Of a DNA stretch of 10,481 nt, positions 1 through 6,430 are shown one piece after another. A program made the position numbers and the translations under genes. The notes beneath the pieces were generated by a model. It saw only the letters and a list, made by a program, of their open reading frames with translations. It was not told the DNA's origin and made no database searches. Numbering within the stretch: the stretch's first letter is position 1; each line of letters begins with the position of its first letter. The DNA is from Acuticoccus sp038745295 (GTDB taxonomy: Bacteria; Pseudomonadota; Alphaproteobacteria; Rhizobiales; Amorphaceae): positions 1-10,481 of the forward strand of contig JBCDLN010000132.1 of assembly GCA_038745295.1 (NCBI GenBank). Direction: 5' to 3'.

Positions 1-52
1 ACGTCTGAGGCCGGCAATTGTGCCGGCTGAGCGAAGCCGTGGGTTGATGCAT

Positions 53-151
53 CAGGCCCACCGCGGGACGATTGAGCATAGGCGGGAGCAGTGAGGCACG
101 GCCCCCTACGGCGGTTCCGCGATGAACAACGTTGATGGAAACGACACCTAG
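53..151 (+). pseudogene. Decayed 3' end of an unrecognised repeated gene, copy 1
   Basis: This stretch matches 8053-8150 (opposite strand) with 11 substitutions and one single-base gap over 99 columns, about 88% identity. Read in the frame starting at 53 it gives QAHRGTIEHRREQ, an in-frame TGA at 92-94, then GTAPYGGSA and MNNVDGNDT before TAG at 149-151. Seven of the 11 substitutions, plus the gap, fall on the third position of this frame, which hints at former coding use. The TGA here is GGA in copy 2. The same frame stays open upstream to the window edge, so more of the gene may lie outside. Similarity between the copies stops exactly at the stop codon. I do not recognise the protein. It could instead be a structured RNA, or a 9-codon leader peptide at 122-151, although no Shine-Dalgarno sequence precedes that ATG. 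Confidence 0.5.
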
Positions 152-224
152 TGTGCTTTACGAGCGCCCGCCTCTTGCGCGTCATTGCGTGGTGGCGCGA
201 TCCTGTAAGGCTTGAGGGACAGCG

Positions 225-758
225 TCAAGCAGAGGGGGCGGTCAAAGCATCCGACTGGACCGCGTTGGCGAGCCGGACGAAAAACTTGTCGATCAGCGTC
301 GACGCAGCAGCATCCAGAAGGCGTCCTCCCACGAACGCCACGGGCCCTTTGATGAGGATGGCATATTGATAGCGCACCTGTGTGCCATTGCTTGTGGCCA
401 GAAGGTCCACCCAGCCTTCCCCGCGCGATCGGCCAAATGGCCCGGTCGCGCCGCCATAAAGCACCAGTGCTGCGGGCTGGTTCTCTTCGGCAAACTCGGC
501 GGTGACCCTATAAACTCCCTTCAGCTTGCCTACACCGATGCCGACATCGGCTGCATAAACGCGCATGTCGCCCTCATCGGCCCGGTGGAGGGTGTCAGCC
601 CCCGGGATGGCAGCAGCAAGGCGGCGCTCGTCCATGATAATCGCCCAGAGGGCTTCTGGGGAAATACCAACGTGGGTCGATCCCTCGCCGTGCATTTGGT
701 AGCCCCGCCCCTCCGGCATTTCTGGGCCAGCCCGGTCATCGCGCAGCGATGCTGTCAT
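225..758 (-). CDS. CoxG-like SRPBCC-fold protein (carbon monoxide dehydrogenase subunit G family)
   Basis: The 177-residue product has the landmarks of the CoxG family. These are an N-terminal strand followed by SPEALWAIIMDERRLAAAIPGAD (residues 33-55, matching the family's VW-x-LNDPE...CIPG region), a GVGKLKG segment near 75-81, and GPVAFVGGRLLDAAAS...DKFFVRLA near 138-164. In the family this helix-grip protein helps mature or anchor aerobic CO dehydrogenase and related molybdenum hydroxylases. Many homologues sit with such enzymes and their exact role is unknown. No coxM, coxS or coxL gene is visible here, so it is an orphan within this window. The start at 758 is supported by GAGG seven bases upstream. 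A start at residue 22 (position 695) would give a more typical family N-terminus and has a G-rich stretch before it. No membrane-anchoring C-terminal extension is present. The family call is fairly firm and the function is open. Confidence 0.8.
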   Translation of the reverse strand: MTASLRDDRAGPEMPEGRGYQMHGEGSTHVGISPEALWAIIMDERRLAAAIPGADTLHRADEGDMRVYAADVGIGVGKLKGVYRVTAEFAEENQPAALVLYGGATGPFGRSRGEGWVDLLATSNGTQVRYQYAILIKGPVAFVGGRLLDAAASTLIDKFFVRLANAVQSDALTAPSA

Positions 759-1133
759 CCACTCGCCTCACTCATTCACCTAGGCAGCAGGCGCCTGCCT
801 TTCGCCACACCACACATCTTGTTCCCTGTGCTGGAACGGCAAGGGTAGGCCCGCGCCCCTTCCACGTTGAAACGGGCCCAAAAGCGGCCCCCGCGCGGCG
901 TAAGCACGGCCCGAACGTGCCATCAGCGGCGCCGTGCGCGATCCAATGTCAGGTAAACATTTGCCGCGAAACGCCGAGGCGCGACGTTCGTGCGCACCCT
1001 ATCCACGCTTTGCGGGCCTTCAAGGCGAAGGCGGACGGTGCCCAAACGGTTCGTCGCACGGGGACGCCGTTGCCACATTTACGCCAACTATGCGATGTGA
1101 CGTTAGGGTGTATCGTGAAATCAAGGAGCATAA
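759..1133. other. Divergent intergenic region between the CoxG-like gene and mtnK
   Basis: This 375-base gap must hold the promoters of both flanking genes, which point away from each other. I see no convincing gene in it. Visible structures are a perfect 12-bp palindrome at 787-798, a weaker inverted repeat (AATGT, seven bases, ACATT) at 945-961, and a short GCCTT-C-AAGGC repeat near 1016-1026. No -35/-10 pair close to consensus stands out. The mtnK ribosome binding site is at its right end. Confidence 0.5.
787..798. promoter_or_regulatory. Palindrome upstream of the CoxG-like gene, possible operator
   Basis: GCAGGCGCCTGC is a perfect 12-bp palindrome, 28 bases upstream of the CoxG-like start at 758. 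Its position suits a regulator binding site in the 5' region. In GC-rich DNA such palindromes also arise by chance, and no regulator is visible nearby. Confidence 0.25.
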
Positions 1134-2462
1134 ATGTCGACGGTGTCTTCGCCGCGTCGTGAGCCTTTCGGCAGCGACACCCCGCCACGGTATGATGGCT
1201 ACGCACCGCTGACCCTCGATAGCGTTGCCACTCGGCTGTCGACATACGCTGACATTGCAGCGCGCCTTGGCGGTCCGCCCAGCAGCTGGGACGTGCGCGA
1301 GGTGGGCGACGGCAACCTCAATTTTGTCTACATTGTCACCGGCAAAGACGGTTCGGTGTGCGCCAAGCAAGCGCTTCCCTACGTGCGATTGGTGGGTGAC
1401 AGCTGGCCTCTCCCACTCTCGCGCTCGTTCTATGAGCACGCCGCGCTGGTGCGGCAGGATAAGGCCAACGGCAACGTTCCTGAGATCTACCATTTCGATG
1501 CTGAGCAGGCGCTCATCATCATGGAAAACCTCACGCCCCACGTGATTTGGCGAAAGGCTCTCATCAACCGCGAGCGCCATGAGACAGCCGCAGCCACCAT
1601 GGCCGACTTTATGGCGGAAACCCTCTTCCGCACCTCTGACCTGGCGCTGAATGCGACTGAAAAAAAGGCCGAGATGGCGCTCTTTTCGGGCAATACGGCT
1701 CTTTGCAAGATCACCGAGGATTTGGTCTTCACCGACCCTTACTTCGACCATCCGCTCAACCGCTGGACGTCTCCTGAGCTGGACGGGAAGGTCGCCGAAA
1801 TTCGCGCTGACCCGCAGTGGAAAGCGGCCATTCAGGGGCTGAAATTCAGCTTCCTCACCCGCGCCGAAGCGCTCATCCACGGCGACCTTCATACAGGGTC
1901 CGTGATGGTTGCTAAGACCGATACCGGCGAAGACATCCGCGTTATTGACTCAGAGTTTGGCTTCTACGGCCCCATGGCGTTTGATATTGGTGCGCTCAAC
2001 GCCAACCTCTTCCTGAACGCCTTTGCACAAGACGGTTACGGCGACGGCGCGCGCTTTTATCAAGACTGGCTGTTTGACCAGATTGACCTATGCTGGGCCC
2101 GCTTTGCCCGCCGCTTTTCCGAGCTGTGGAGGACCGAGCGCACCGGCGATGCGTACGCTCACAGCCTCTACGAAGACCAGAACCACCACGATGCTTCGGA
2201 AATGGCGTTGACCTCCTTCTTGGAGCAGCTTGAGGTGGACAGCTTGGGGTTCGCGGGCGCGAAAATGGCCCGCAGGATCCTGGGTCTAGCCGGTGTTGCC
2301 GACCTTGAGGGGATCGAGCCATCGACCTTGCGGGCAGAGTGTGAAACGCGAGCCTTGGACTTTGCCAGGTTGCTGATTGTCGAGCGTGGCGATCTCAAAT
2401 CAATGAGCCGGGCCATCGAGCAGGCTCAAAAGATCCTGCGCGATGGGGCCGGCGCATCATGA
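1134..2462 (+). CDS. mtnK: S-methyl-5-thioribose kinase
   Basis: This cytoplasmic kinase phosphorylates the 1-position of 5-methylthioribose with ATP, a step of the methionine salvage pathway (EC 2.7.1.100). The 442-residue product carries the family's signatures in order: GDGNLNFVY (58-66), AKQALPYVR (77-85, with the ATP-site lysine K78), HGDLHTGS (249-256, catalytic Asp251) and the metal-binding D-x-E in DSEFGFYGP (272-280) followed by FDIG. Length is near the family norm with a slightly long N-terminus. The start is well supported: AAGGAG lies five bases before the ATG. The gene stands alone on the plus strand, converges on the RTX gene, and is followed by a hairpin at 2485-2505. Other salvage genes such as mtnA are not in the window. 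A nearby sugar-type ABC importer might bring in a thiosugar, but nothing in the sequence demonstrates this. Confidence 0.95.
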   Translation: MSTVSSPRREPFGSDTPPRYDGYAPLTLDSVATRLSTYADIAARLGGPPSSWDVREVGDGNLNFVYIVTGKDGSVCAKQALPYVRLVGDSWPLPLSRSFYEHAALVRQDKANGNVPEIYHFDAEQALIIMENLTPHVIWRKALINRERHETAAATMADFMAETLFRTSDLALNATEKKAEMALFSGNTALCKITEDLVFTDPYFDHPLNRWTSPELDGKVAEIRADPQWKAAIQGLKFSFLTRAEALIHGDLHTGSVMVAKTDTGEDIRVIDSEFGFYGPMAFDIGALNANLFLNAFAQDGYGDGARFYQDWLFDQIDLCWARFARRFSELWRTERTGDAYAHSLYEDQNHHDASEMALTSFLEQLEVDSLGFAGAKMARRILGLAGVADLEGIEPSTLRAECETRALDFARLLIVERGDLKSMSRAIEQAQKILRDGAGAS

Positions 2463-2484
2463 GGGGCCAGCGCTGTAACGGCTA

Positions 2485-2505
2485 AGAGCCGATCCTCTCG
2501 GCTCT
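2485..2505 (+). terminator. Hairpin after mtnK, probable terminator
   Basis: AGAGCCGA and TCGGCTCT form a perfect 8-bp stem around a 5-base loop, starting 23 bases after the mtnK stop in the convergent gap with the RTX gene. There is no run of T on either side, so intrinsic termination is plausible rather than certain. Confidence 0.45.
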
Positions 2506-2592
2506 CAGCTTGTGGTCGCGTGATGGGGGAGATCCTTCCCATCGACTGGGCTCGATCGCACTGCGCACCAACGACCTCAGAACAACACAGAA

Positions 2593-4161
2593 CTAGATAA
2601 GCCATTCCATATCAGTCAGCTGCGCCTCAGGTGAAACAGGTCCGCCGGCGATAATCTCTCCCGACACAATGAGCGCGTCGAGGGTTGCAGCATCCACCCC
2701 TTCGAACTGGGCGATCTTTCGCTGACCTTCGCTCGTAAGGGCGCGCAAAATGGCATCACCCGTTCCAGGATCAGTTTCGACGTTGAGGAGGAAGTCGTAT
2801 TGCACGACATCAACCACCTCGAATGCGAAGAAATCTGGCATGAACATCAACTTGTCGACGCCTGGGGTGAAGTCTTCGATGATGTCGACGCCGTCGCTTC
2901 CTTCGATGAAGCCAAAGATATTTGCACCGCCCCCACCATTGAGGGTGTCGCCGCCCCGGCCGCCGAAGAGCGTGTCGTCACCGCCGCCGGCCATGAGCGA
3001 GTCAGCGCCAGCATCGCCCACAAGCACATCCGTGCCCAAACCACCGCGGATGGTATCGCTGCCGTTGCCGCCAGAGGCGGTATCAGCGCCTGAGCCCATG
3101 TAGATATCGTCGCTGCCGCCCTCCCCGAAGGCGACGTCATCGTTGCCGCCAAGTTCCAAAACGTTGGCGCCGTTGTGGCCAATGACAAAGTCTTCGCCAC
3201 TGCCCGTGATGACATTTTCAACCGTCTTCAGCGTGTCGGAACCTGCGCTCACGCCCCAGGCCCACTCGGCACTGAGATCAATGTCCACTCCGTCGGCGAA
3301 GTCGTAGATCACAGTGTCGATACCGGCGCCCCCCACAATGGAGTCATCGCCGGTTCCGCCGCGCAGCTCGTCAGCGCCATTCCCACCAAAAAGCGAGTCG
3401 TTGCCTTCATCACCCCGCAAGGTGTCGGCAGCCTCGAAGCCGCTCAGACTGTCGTCGCCCAGGCCCCCGACTATGGAATCGGCGCCGCCGTTGCCAAATG
3501 CGCGGTCATCTCCGTCCTGGCCGAAGATCGTATCCTGGCCATCGCCGCCGGTAATATGGTCGTCGTGGTTGCCGCCATAAATAAGGTCGCGGCCGGAGCC
3601 GCCGGAGATTGTGTCCTCGCCATTTTGGCCACGCAGTGTGTCGTTGCCACTTTCGCCAAAGATGGAATCAGACCCATTGCCGCCGAAGACACTGTCAGCG
3701 TTGTCACCAGAATAGACAGTATCGTTGCCACCTCCTGCGGTGACGTTGTCGTTGCCACCTTCACTATAAATGGTGTCATCACCGTCTAAGGCGTTGATCG
3801 TGTCGGACGTGTCTGAGCCGAAAAACGAGTCTCCAAGGTCAGAGCCCCAGAACTCTTCAAACGATGTGAGGACGTCGGTCTGCGAAAAGACACCCTCGCT
3901 GATGGTGCGCCGCGCCCAACCTGACGCAAGGTTCATGACGACACTATGGATGGAAAATTCGTAGGAGATCCGGTCGATCCCGGAGCCGCCGAAGAACTGG
4001 TCAACGCCGCCACCAATATCAATGCCGCTCGTGAAGGCGAACACGGTGTCATTGCCGCCCAAACCGTAGATGTAGTCCTGCGTGGCGGTGTCGTAGAGTT
4101 GGTTGTTGCCGCCGGTACCGTTTTGCGTGCCGCTCATTGTGTCCGCCCCTTCGCCCGCCAT
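2593..4161 (-). CDS. RTX (hemolysin-type calcium-binding) repeat protein, probably type I secreted
   Basis: The 522-residue product is almost wholly built of glycine- and aspartate-rich nonapeptides of the GGxGxDxUx type, about thirty by eye. They lie mainly at residues 31-60, 118-280 and 335-412. Two longer related segments interrupt them: residues 61-118 (IDRISYEF...DVLTSFEEF) and 281-330 (IDTVIYDF...DTLKTVENV). These look like the same spacer module used twice. The C-terminus, from FGFIEGSDGVDIIEDFTPGVDKL (about 416-438) onward, resembles the uncleaved secretion signal region of type I exported RTX proteins, and no N-terminal signal peptide is present. Such repeats fold into calcium-loaded beta-rolls outside the cell. 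No catalytic domain is visible, so role (adhesion, matrix, surface layer or enzyme partner) is unknown. No ABC exporter, adaptor or outer-membrane channel gene is nearby. The start at 4161 has AGAGAGA before it; an ATG at 4137 is an alternative. Confidence 0.85.
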   Translation of the reverse strand: MAGEGADTMSGTQNGTGGNNQLYDTATQDYIYGLGGNDTVFAFTSGIDIGGGVDQFFGGSGIDRISYEFSIHSVVMNLASGWARRTISEGVFSQTDVLTSFEEFWGSDLGDSFFGSDTSDTINALDGDDTIYSEGGNDNVTAGGGNDTVYSGDNADSVFGGNGSDSIFGESGNDTLRGQNGEDTISGGSGRDLIYGGNHDDHITGGDGQDTIFGQDGDDRAFGNGGADSIVGGLGDDSLSGFEAADTLRGDEGNDSLFGGNGADELRGGTGDDSIVGGAGIDTVIYDFADGVDIDLSAEWAWGVSAGSDTLKTVENVITGSGEDFVIGHNGANVLELGGNDDVAFGEGGSDDIYMGSGADTASGGNGSDTIRGGLGTDVLVGDAGADSLMAGGGDDTLFGGRGGDTLNGGGGANIFGFIEGSDGVDIIEDFTPGVDKLMFMPDFFAFEVVDVVQYDFLLNVETDPGTGDAILRALTSEGQRKIAQFEGVDAATLDALIVSGEIIAGGPVSPEAQLTDMEWLI

Positions 4162-4177
4162 TCTCTCTTGTCGGGCG
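4152..4177 (-). promoter_or_regulatory. Hairpin holding the start site of the RTX gene in its loop
   Basis: On the minus-strand transcript CGCCCG (4177-4172) can pair with CGGGCG (4157-4152). The 14-base loop carries the AGAGAGA ribosome-binding stretch and the ATG at 4161-4159. Such a structure could tune translation. The stem is only 6 bp and an alternative register (CCCGCC with GGCGGG) exists, so this is tentative. Confidence 0.3.
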
Positions 4178-4209
4178 GGAGGTGGTTGTTGGGCGACTTT
4201 CGTTGAACA

Positions 4210-4225
4210 GCGATGAAGTCATCGC
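4210..4225. promoter_or_regulatory. Inverted repeat upstream of the RTX gene, possible operator
   Basis: GCGATGA and TCATCGC form a perfect 7-bp inverted repeat around two central bases, about 50 bases upstream of the RTX start. A two-base centre favours a dimeric protein site over an RNA hairpin. No matching regulator is identified. Confidence 0.3.
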
Positions 4226-4283
4226 GGCGTTGCACGGTTTCACGGACACGTGATGGCTGGCGGTAGCGCCAGGCTTGGACGCG

Positions 4284-4322
4284 ATAAACAATTGCAGGGA
4301 ACAGCGGTTTAGCCGTTCCCTG
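4284..4322 (-). terminator. Probable terminator of the ABC transporter operon
   Basis: Read on the minus strand, CAGGGAACGGC pairs with GCTGTTCCCTG (11 bp including one G-U pair) around a 6-base loop. A T-rich tail, CAATTGTTTATC, follows. The hairpin begins about 47 bases after the ATPase stop and lies before the RTX gene, so it would separate the two transcription units. Confidence 0.6.
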
Positions 4323-4369
4323 GGCGCTAGAATGTGGGGTGGGTGCGCGCCAGCCGGGGAGAGCGGCGC

Positions 4370-5182
4370 TTAGACTGTCCCGCCGAGCGAACCTTCAAGA
4401 GCTGCCATTTCTTGGCCGCCTGCCATCATGTCTTGCAGTTCTTCGGGGGTGATCTCACCGCGCTTTGCCGTACCCAAGGTGCGGCCCCGGTTGAGCACGG
4501 TGAAGCGGTCACCCACCGCCATGGCATGACGCACATTGTGGGTGATGAAGACAACGCCGATGCCGTCCTTCCTCACCCGATCGATTGTAGCCAGAACGTT
4601 GGAGGTTTGGCGCACACCAAGGGCCGATGTGGGCTCGTCCAAAATCAGCACCTTGGCGCCAAAATAGACCGCCCGCGCGATGGCCACCGTCTGGCGCTCA
4701 CCGCCGGACAAGGTCCCCACAGCCTGGTCGGGCTCGCGCAGGTTGATCCCCATCTTGCGCATTTCTTCCATGGTGACTTCGTTGGCATGGTCGAAGTCCA
4801 TGTATTTGAACGGCCAGATGCCTTTGCTGGGCTCGCGCCCCATCCAAAAGTTGCGCGTCACCGACATCAGCGGGATCATCGCCAAGTCTTGGTAGACGGT
4901 GGCAACACCGTGGGACATGGCATCGCGCGGCGATTCAAAGACGACTGGCTTGCCCTCCACCTTCATGGTGCCAGAGGTCGGTTTGTGCACGCCGGACATG
5001 GTCTTGATGAAGGTGGACTTGCCGGCGCCATTATCGCCGAGCAAGCAGTGACATTCGCCGGACATCACATCGAAGGTGACGCCGGCGAGCGCAATCACGT
5101 TGCCGAAGTGCTTTTCGATGGACTCCATGTGGACGGTGCTGTGCCCGTCCGTCTCAACGCCTTTCATTTCAAAGACCGACAT
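4370..5182 (-). CDS. Sugar-type ABC transporter ATP-binding protein (single domain)
   Basis: This is the energising subunit of the importer encoded by this operon, acting at the inner face of the membrane. The 270-residue protein has one complete nucleotide-binding domain: Walker A GDNGAGKST (49-57), Q-loop Gln98 in YQDLAMIP, signature LSGGE (158-162), Walker B VLILDEP (178-184, Glu183) and switch histidine His215 in FITHN. Ribose- and xylose-type importers often use a fused double ATPase of about 500 residues. This one is a half-size form, as in FrcA-type systems, and would act as a homodimer. The start at 5182 is chosen because its ATG overlaps the permease stop (TGATG) and has GGGAG seven bases upstream. 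The open frame extends further up to 5374 but only as overlap inside the permease. An unusual stretch, TDGHSTVHMESI (11-22), separates the first strand from KHFGN. Confidence 0.92.
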   Translation of the reverse strand: MSVFEMKGVETDGHSTVHMESIEKHFGNVIALAGVTFDVMSGECHCLLGDNGAGKSTFIKTMSGVHKPTSGTMKVEGKPVVFESPRDAMSHGVATVYQDLAMIPLMSVTRNFWMGREPSKGIWPFKYMDFDHANEVTMEEMRKMGINLREPDQAVGTLSGGERQTVAIARAVYFGAKVLILDEPTSALGVRQTSNVLATIDRVRKDGIGVVFITHNVRHAMAVGDRFTVLNRGRTLGTAKRGEITPEELQDMMAGGQEMAALEGSLGGTV

Positions 5183-6288
5183 CACCGCTCTCCCGTCGCG
5201 CGTTTGCGGATCATGTTGTTGAAGAGCACCGCAACGAGGAGCATCCCGCCCAGGAAGACCAGGTACCAATCTTGGTCGATGGGCGTATAGGAGAGGCCAA
5301 TCAGCACCATCCCGAAGATAATCGCGCCGAAGAACGCGCCGATGGCCGAGCCATAACCACCGGTCAGCAAGCATCCGCCGATCACGGCTGCGATGATGGC
5401 TTCAAACTCCTTTTGGAAGCCGCGCCGCGCGTCCGTTGAGCCTGAATCAAGAACGGTGATGATGGCGACCAGTGCCGCACAACACGCTGTGAGCATGAAG
5501 AGGCCGGTTTTGACCCGCCGCACAGGCACACCGGAGTTAGACGCCGCGTTGGCATCCCCACCCGAGGCAAAGATCCAGTTGCCAATGGCCGTGCGGTTCA
5601 GCACCAGCGATGCAGCAATCGCAAGTGCAATGAACCACAAGATCTCCGTGGGGACGCCAGTCACCTTGGGTGTACCGTTGTTGAAGGTGTCGATGAGGCC
5701 CAAGGAGGCCAGCCAGGTGAAGAGGCCGGTGAAGGCTTCGCCGGAAAAGAGGCCAGCCACGAAGGAGCCTTCGGTCGCATCGCGCACGCCGCGAAGCTGT
5801 GTGGACCCGCCAGTCGCCCACTTGAGCCCCACCAGCGACAAGCCGCGGAAGATGAAGAGGAAGCCCAGCGTCACGATAAAGCTTGGTAGCCCTGTGCGGA
5901 TCACGATTTGGCCGTTGATGGCGCCCAAGACCCCCGCTGCGAGGAATGTGAGGAGGATCGCCCAAATGACCGGCACGCCGAAGGGCACTACGAGGGCGGC
6001 GAAGATAAGCCCTGTAAAGGCCACCATGGAGCCGATGGACAGGTCAAACTCGCCGCCGATCATCAACAGCGCGGCACCGATGGCAAGAATGCCAAGCTGC
6101 GCGGCGGGCGACATGAAGTTCATGAACCCGGCCAAGGTGAACATGGACGAATCGGCGGTGGCGACGAAGAAAATCGTCACAATCACCAAGCCTGCCACCG
6201 CCCCGAGTTCAGGACGCTTCATCAGGCGCGCAATGAGCGATACCTCTTTGATTCGCTCGTCGTCTTCGGGCGCGGTTGTCGTCGCCAT
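5182..6288 (-). CDS. Sugar-type ABC transporter permease (BPD_transp_2 / RbsC-like family)
   Basis: The 368-residue product is strongly hydrophobic, with a cytoplasmic N-terminus and around eight to ten predicted membrane segments. It carries the family's GGEFDLSIGS motif (78-87), then GAINGQIVIRTGLPSFIVTLG... (from 122), and a late glycine-rich helix pair around AAVIGGCLLTGGYGSAIGAFFGA. The segment at about 155-210 is largely polar and aromatic and probably forms an extended periplasmic loop. It would form the transmembrane pore as a homodimer and pair with the ATPase whose ATG overlaps its stop by one base. The ATG at 6288 has GGGAGG five bases upstream. Substrate cannot be read from sequence; ribose, xylose, fructose and inositol importers all belong to this family. 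Confidence 0.92.
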   Translation of the reverse strand: MATTTAPEDDERIKEVSLIARLMKRPELGAVAGLVIVTIFFVATADSSMFTLAGFMNFMSPAAQLGILAIGAALLMIGGEFDLSIGSMVAFTGLIFAALVVPFGVPVIWAILLTFLAAGVLGAINGQIVIRTGLPSFIVTLGFLFIFRGLSLVGLKWATGGSTQLRGVRDATEGSFVAGLFSGEAFTGLFTWLASLGLIDTFNNGTPKVTGVPTEILWFIALAIAASLVLNRTAIGNWIFASGGDANAASNSGVPVRRVKTGLFMLTACCAALVAIITVLDSGSTDARRGFQKEFEAIIAAVIGGCLLTGGYGSAIGAFFGAIIFGMVLIGLSYTPIDQDWYLVFLGGMLLVAVLFNNMIRKRATGER

Positions 6289-6392
6289 GAGCTCCTCCCA
6301 AAATGCATGTAAGACTTCTGTGGCGGTTGTTGCCCCGCCTTAAGCATGAGGCGCCGGCCAGGAGGCCGTGCGCCGAAACCTCACCATCAACG

Positions 6393-6421
6393 AAAAAGCG
6401 CCGGCTGGATGGAGCCGGCGC
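6393..6421 (-). terminator. Intrinsic terminator between binding-protein and permease genes
   Basis: Nine perfectly paired bases (GCGCCGGCT with AGCCGGCGC) around a 6-base loop are followed on the minus strand by five T. The hairpin starts about 10 bases after the binding-protein stop. This arrangement usually means most transcripts end here, giving more binding protein than membrane subunits, with read-through supplying the permease and ATPase. Confidence 0.85.
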
Positions 6422-6430
6422 CTCCAGTGG

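Noticed and set aside
1020..1892. Minus-strand open frame of 290 codons over mtnK
   Set aside because: mtnK on the plus strand has all kinase motifs and a strong ribosome binding site; the minus-strand product resembles nothing I know.
3175..3789. Long plus-strand open frame of about 204 codons inside the RTX gene, with others at 2750-3103 and 3314-3580
   Set aside because: It is antisense to glycine/aspartate repeat codons, which leave complementary frames free of stops. The product is low-complexity and there is no ribosome binding site.
4334..5290. Plus-strand open frame of 318 codons over the ABC ATPase gene
   Set aside because: The ATPase on the other strand has every catalytic motif in order. 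The plus-strand product is histidine/glycine-rich with no recognisable domain.
5393..6343. Plus-strand open frame of 316 codons over the permease gene
   Set aside because: It is antisense to a clear membrane permease with a family motif and good ribosome binding site; composition is that of a GC-rich shadow frame.
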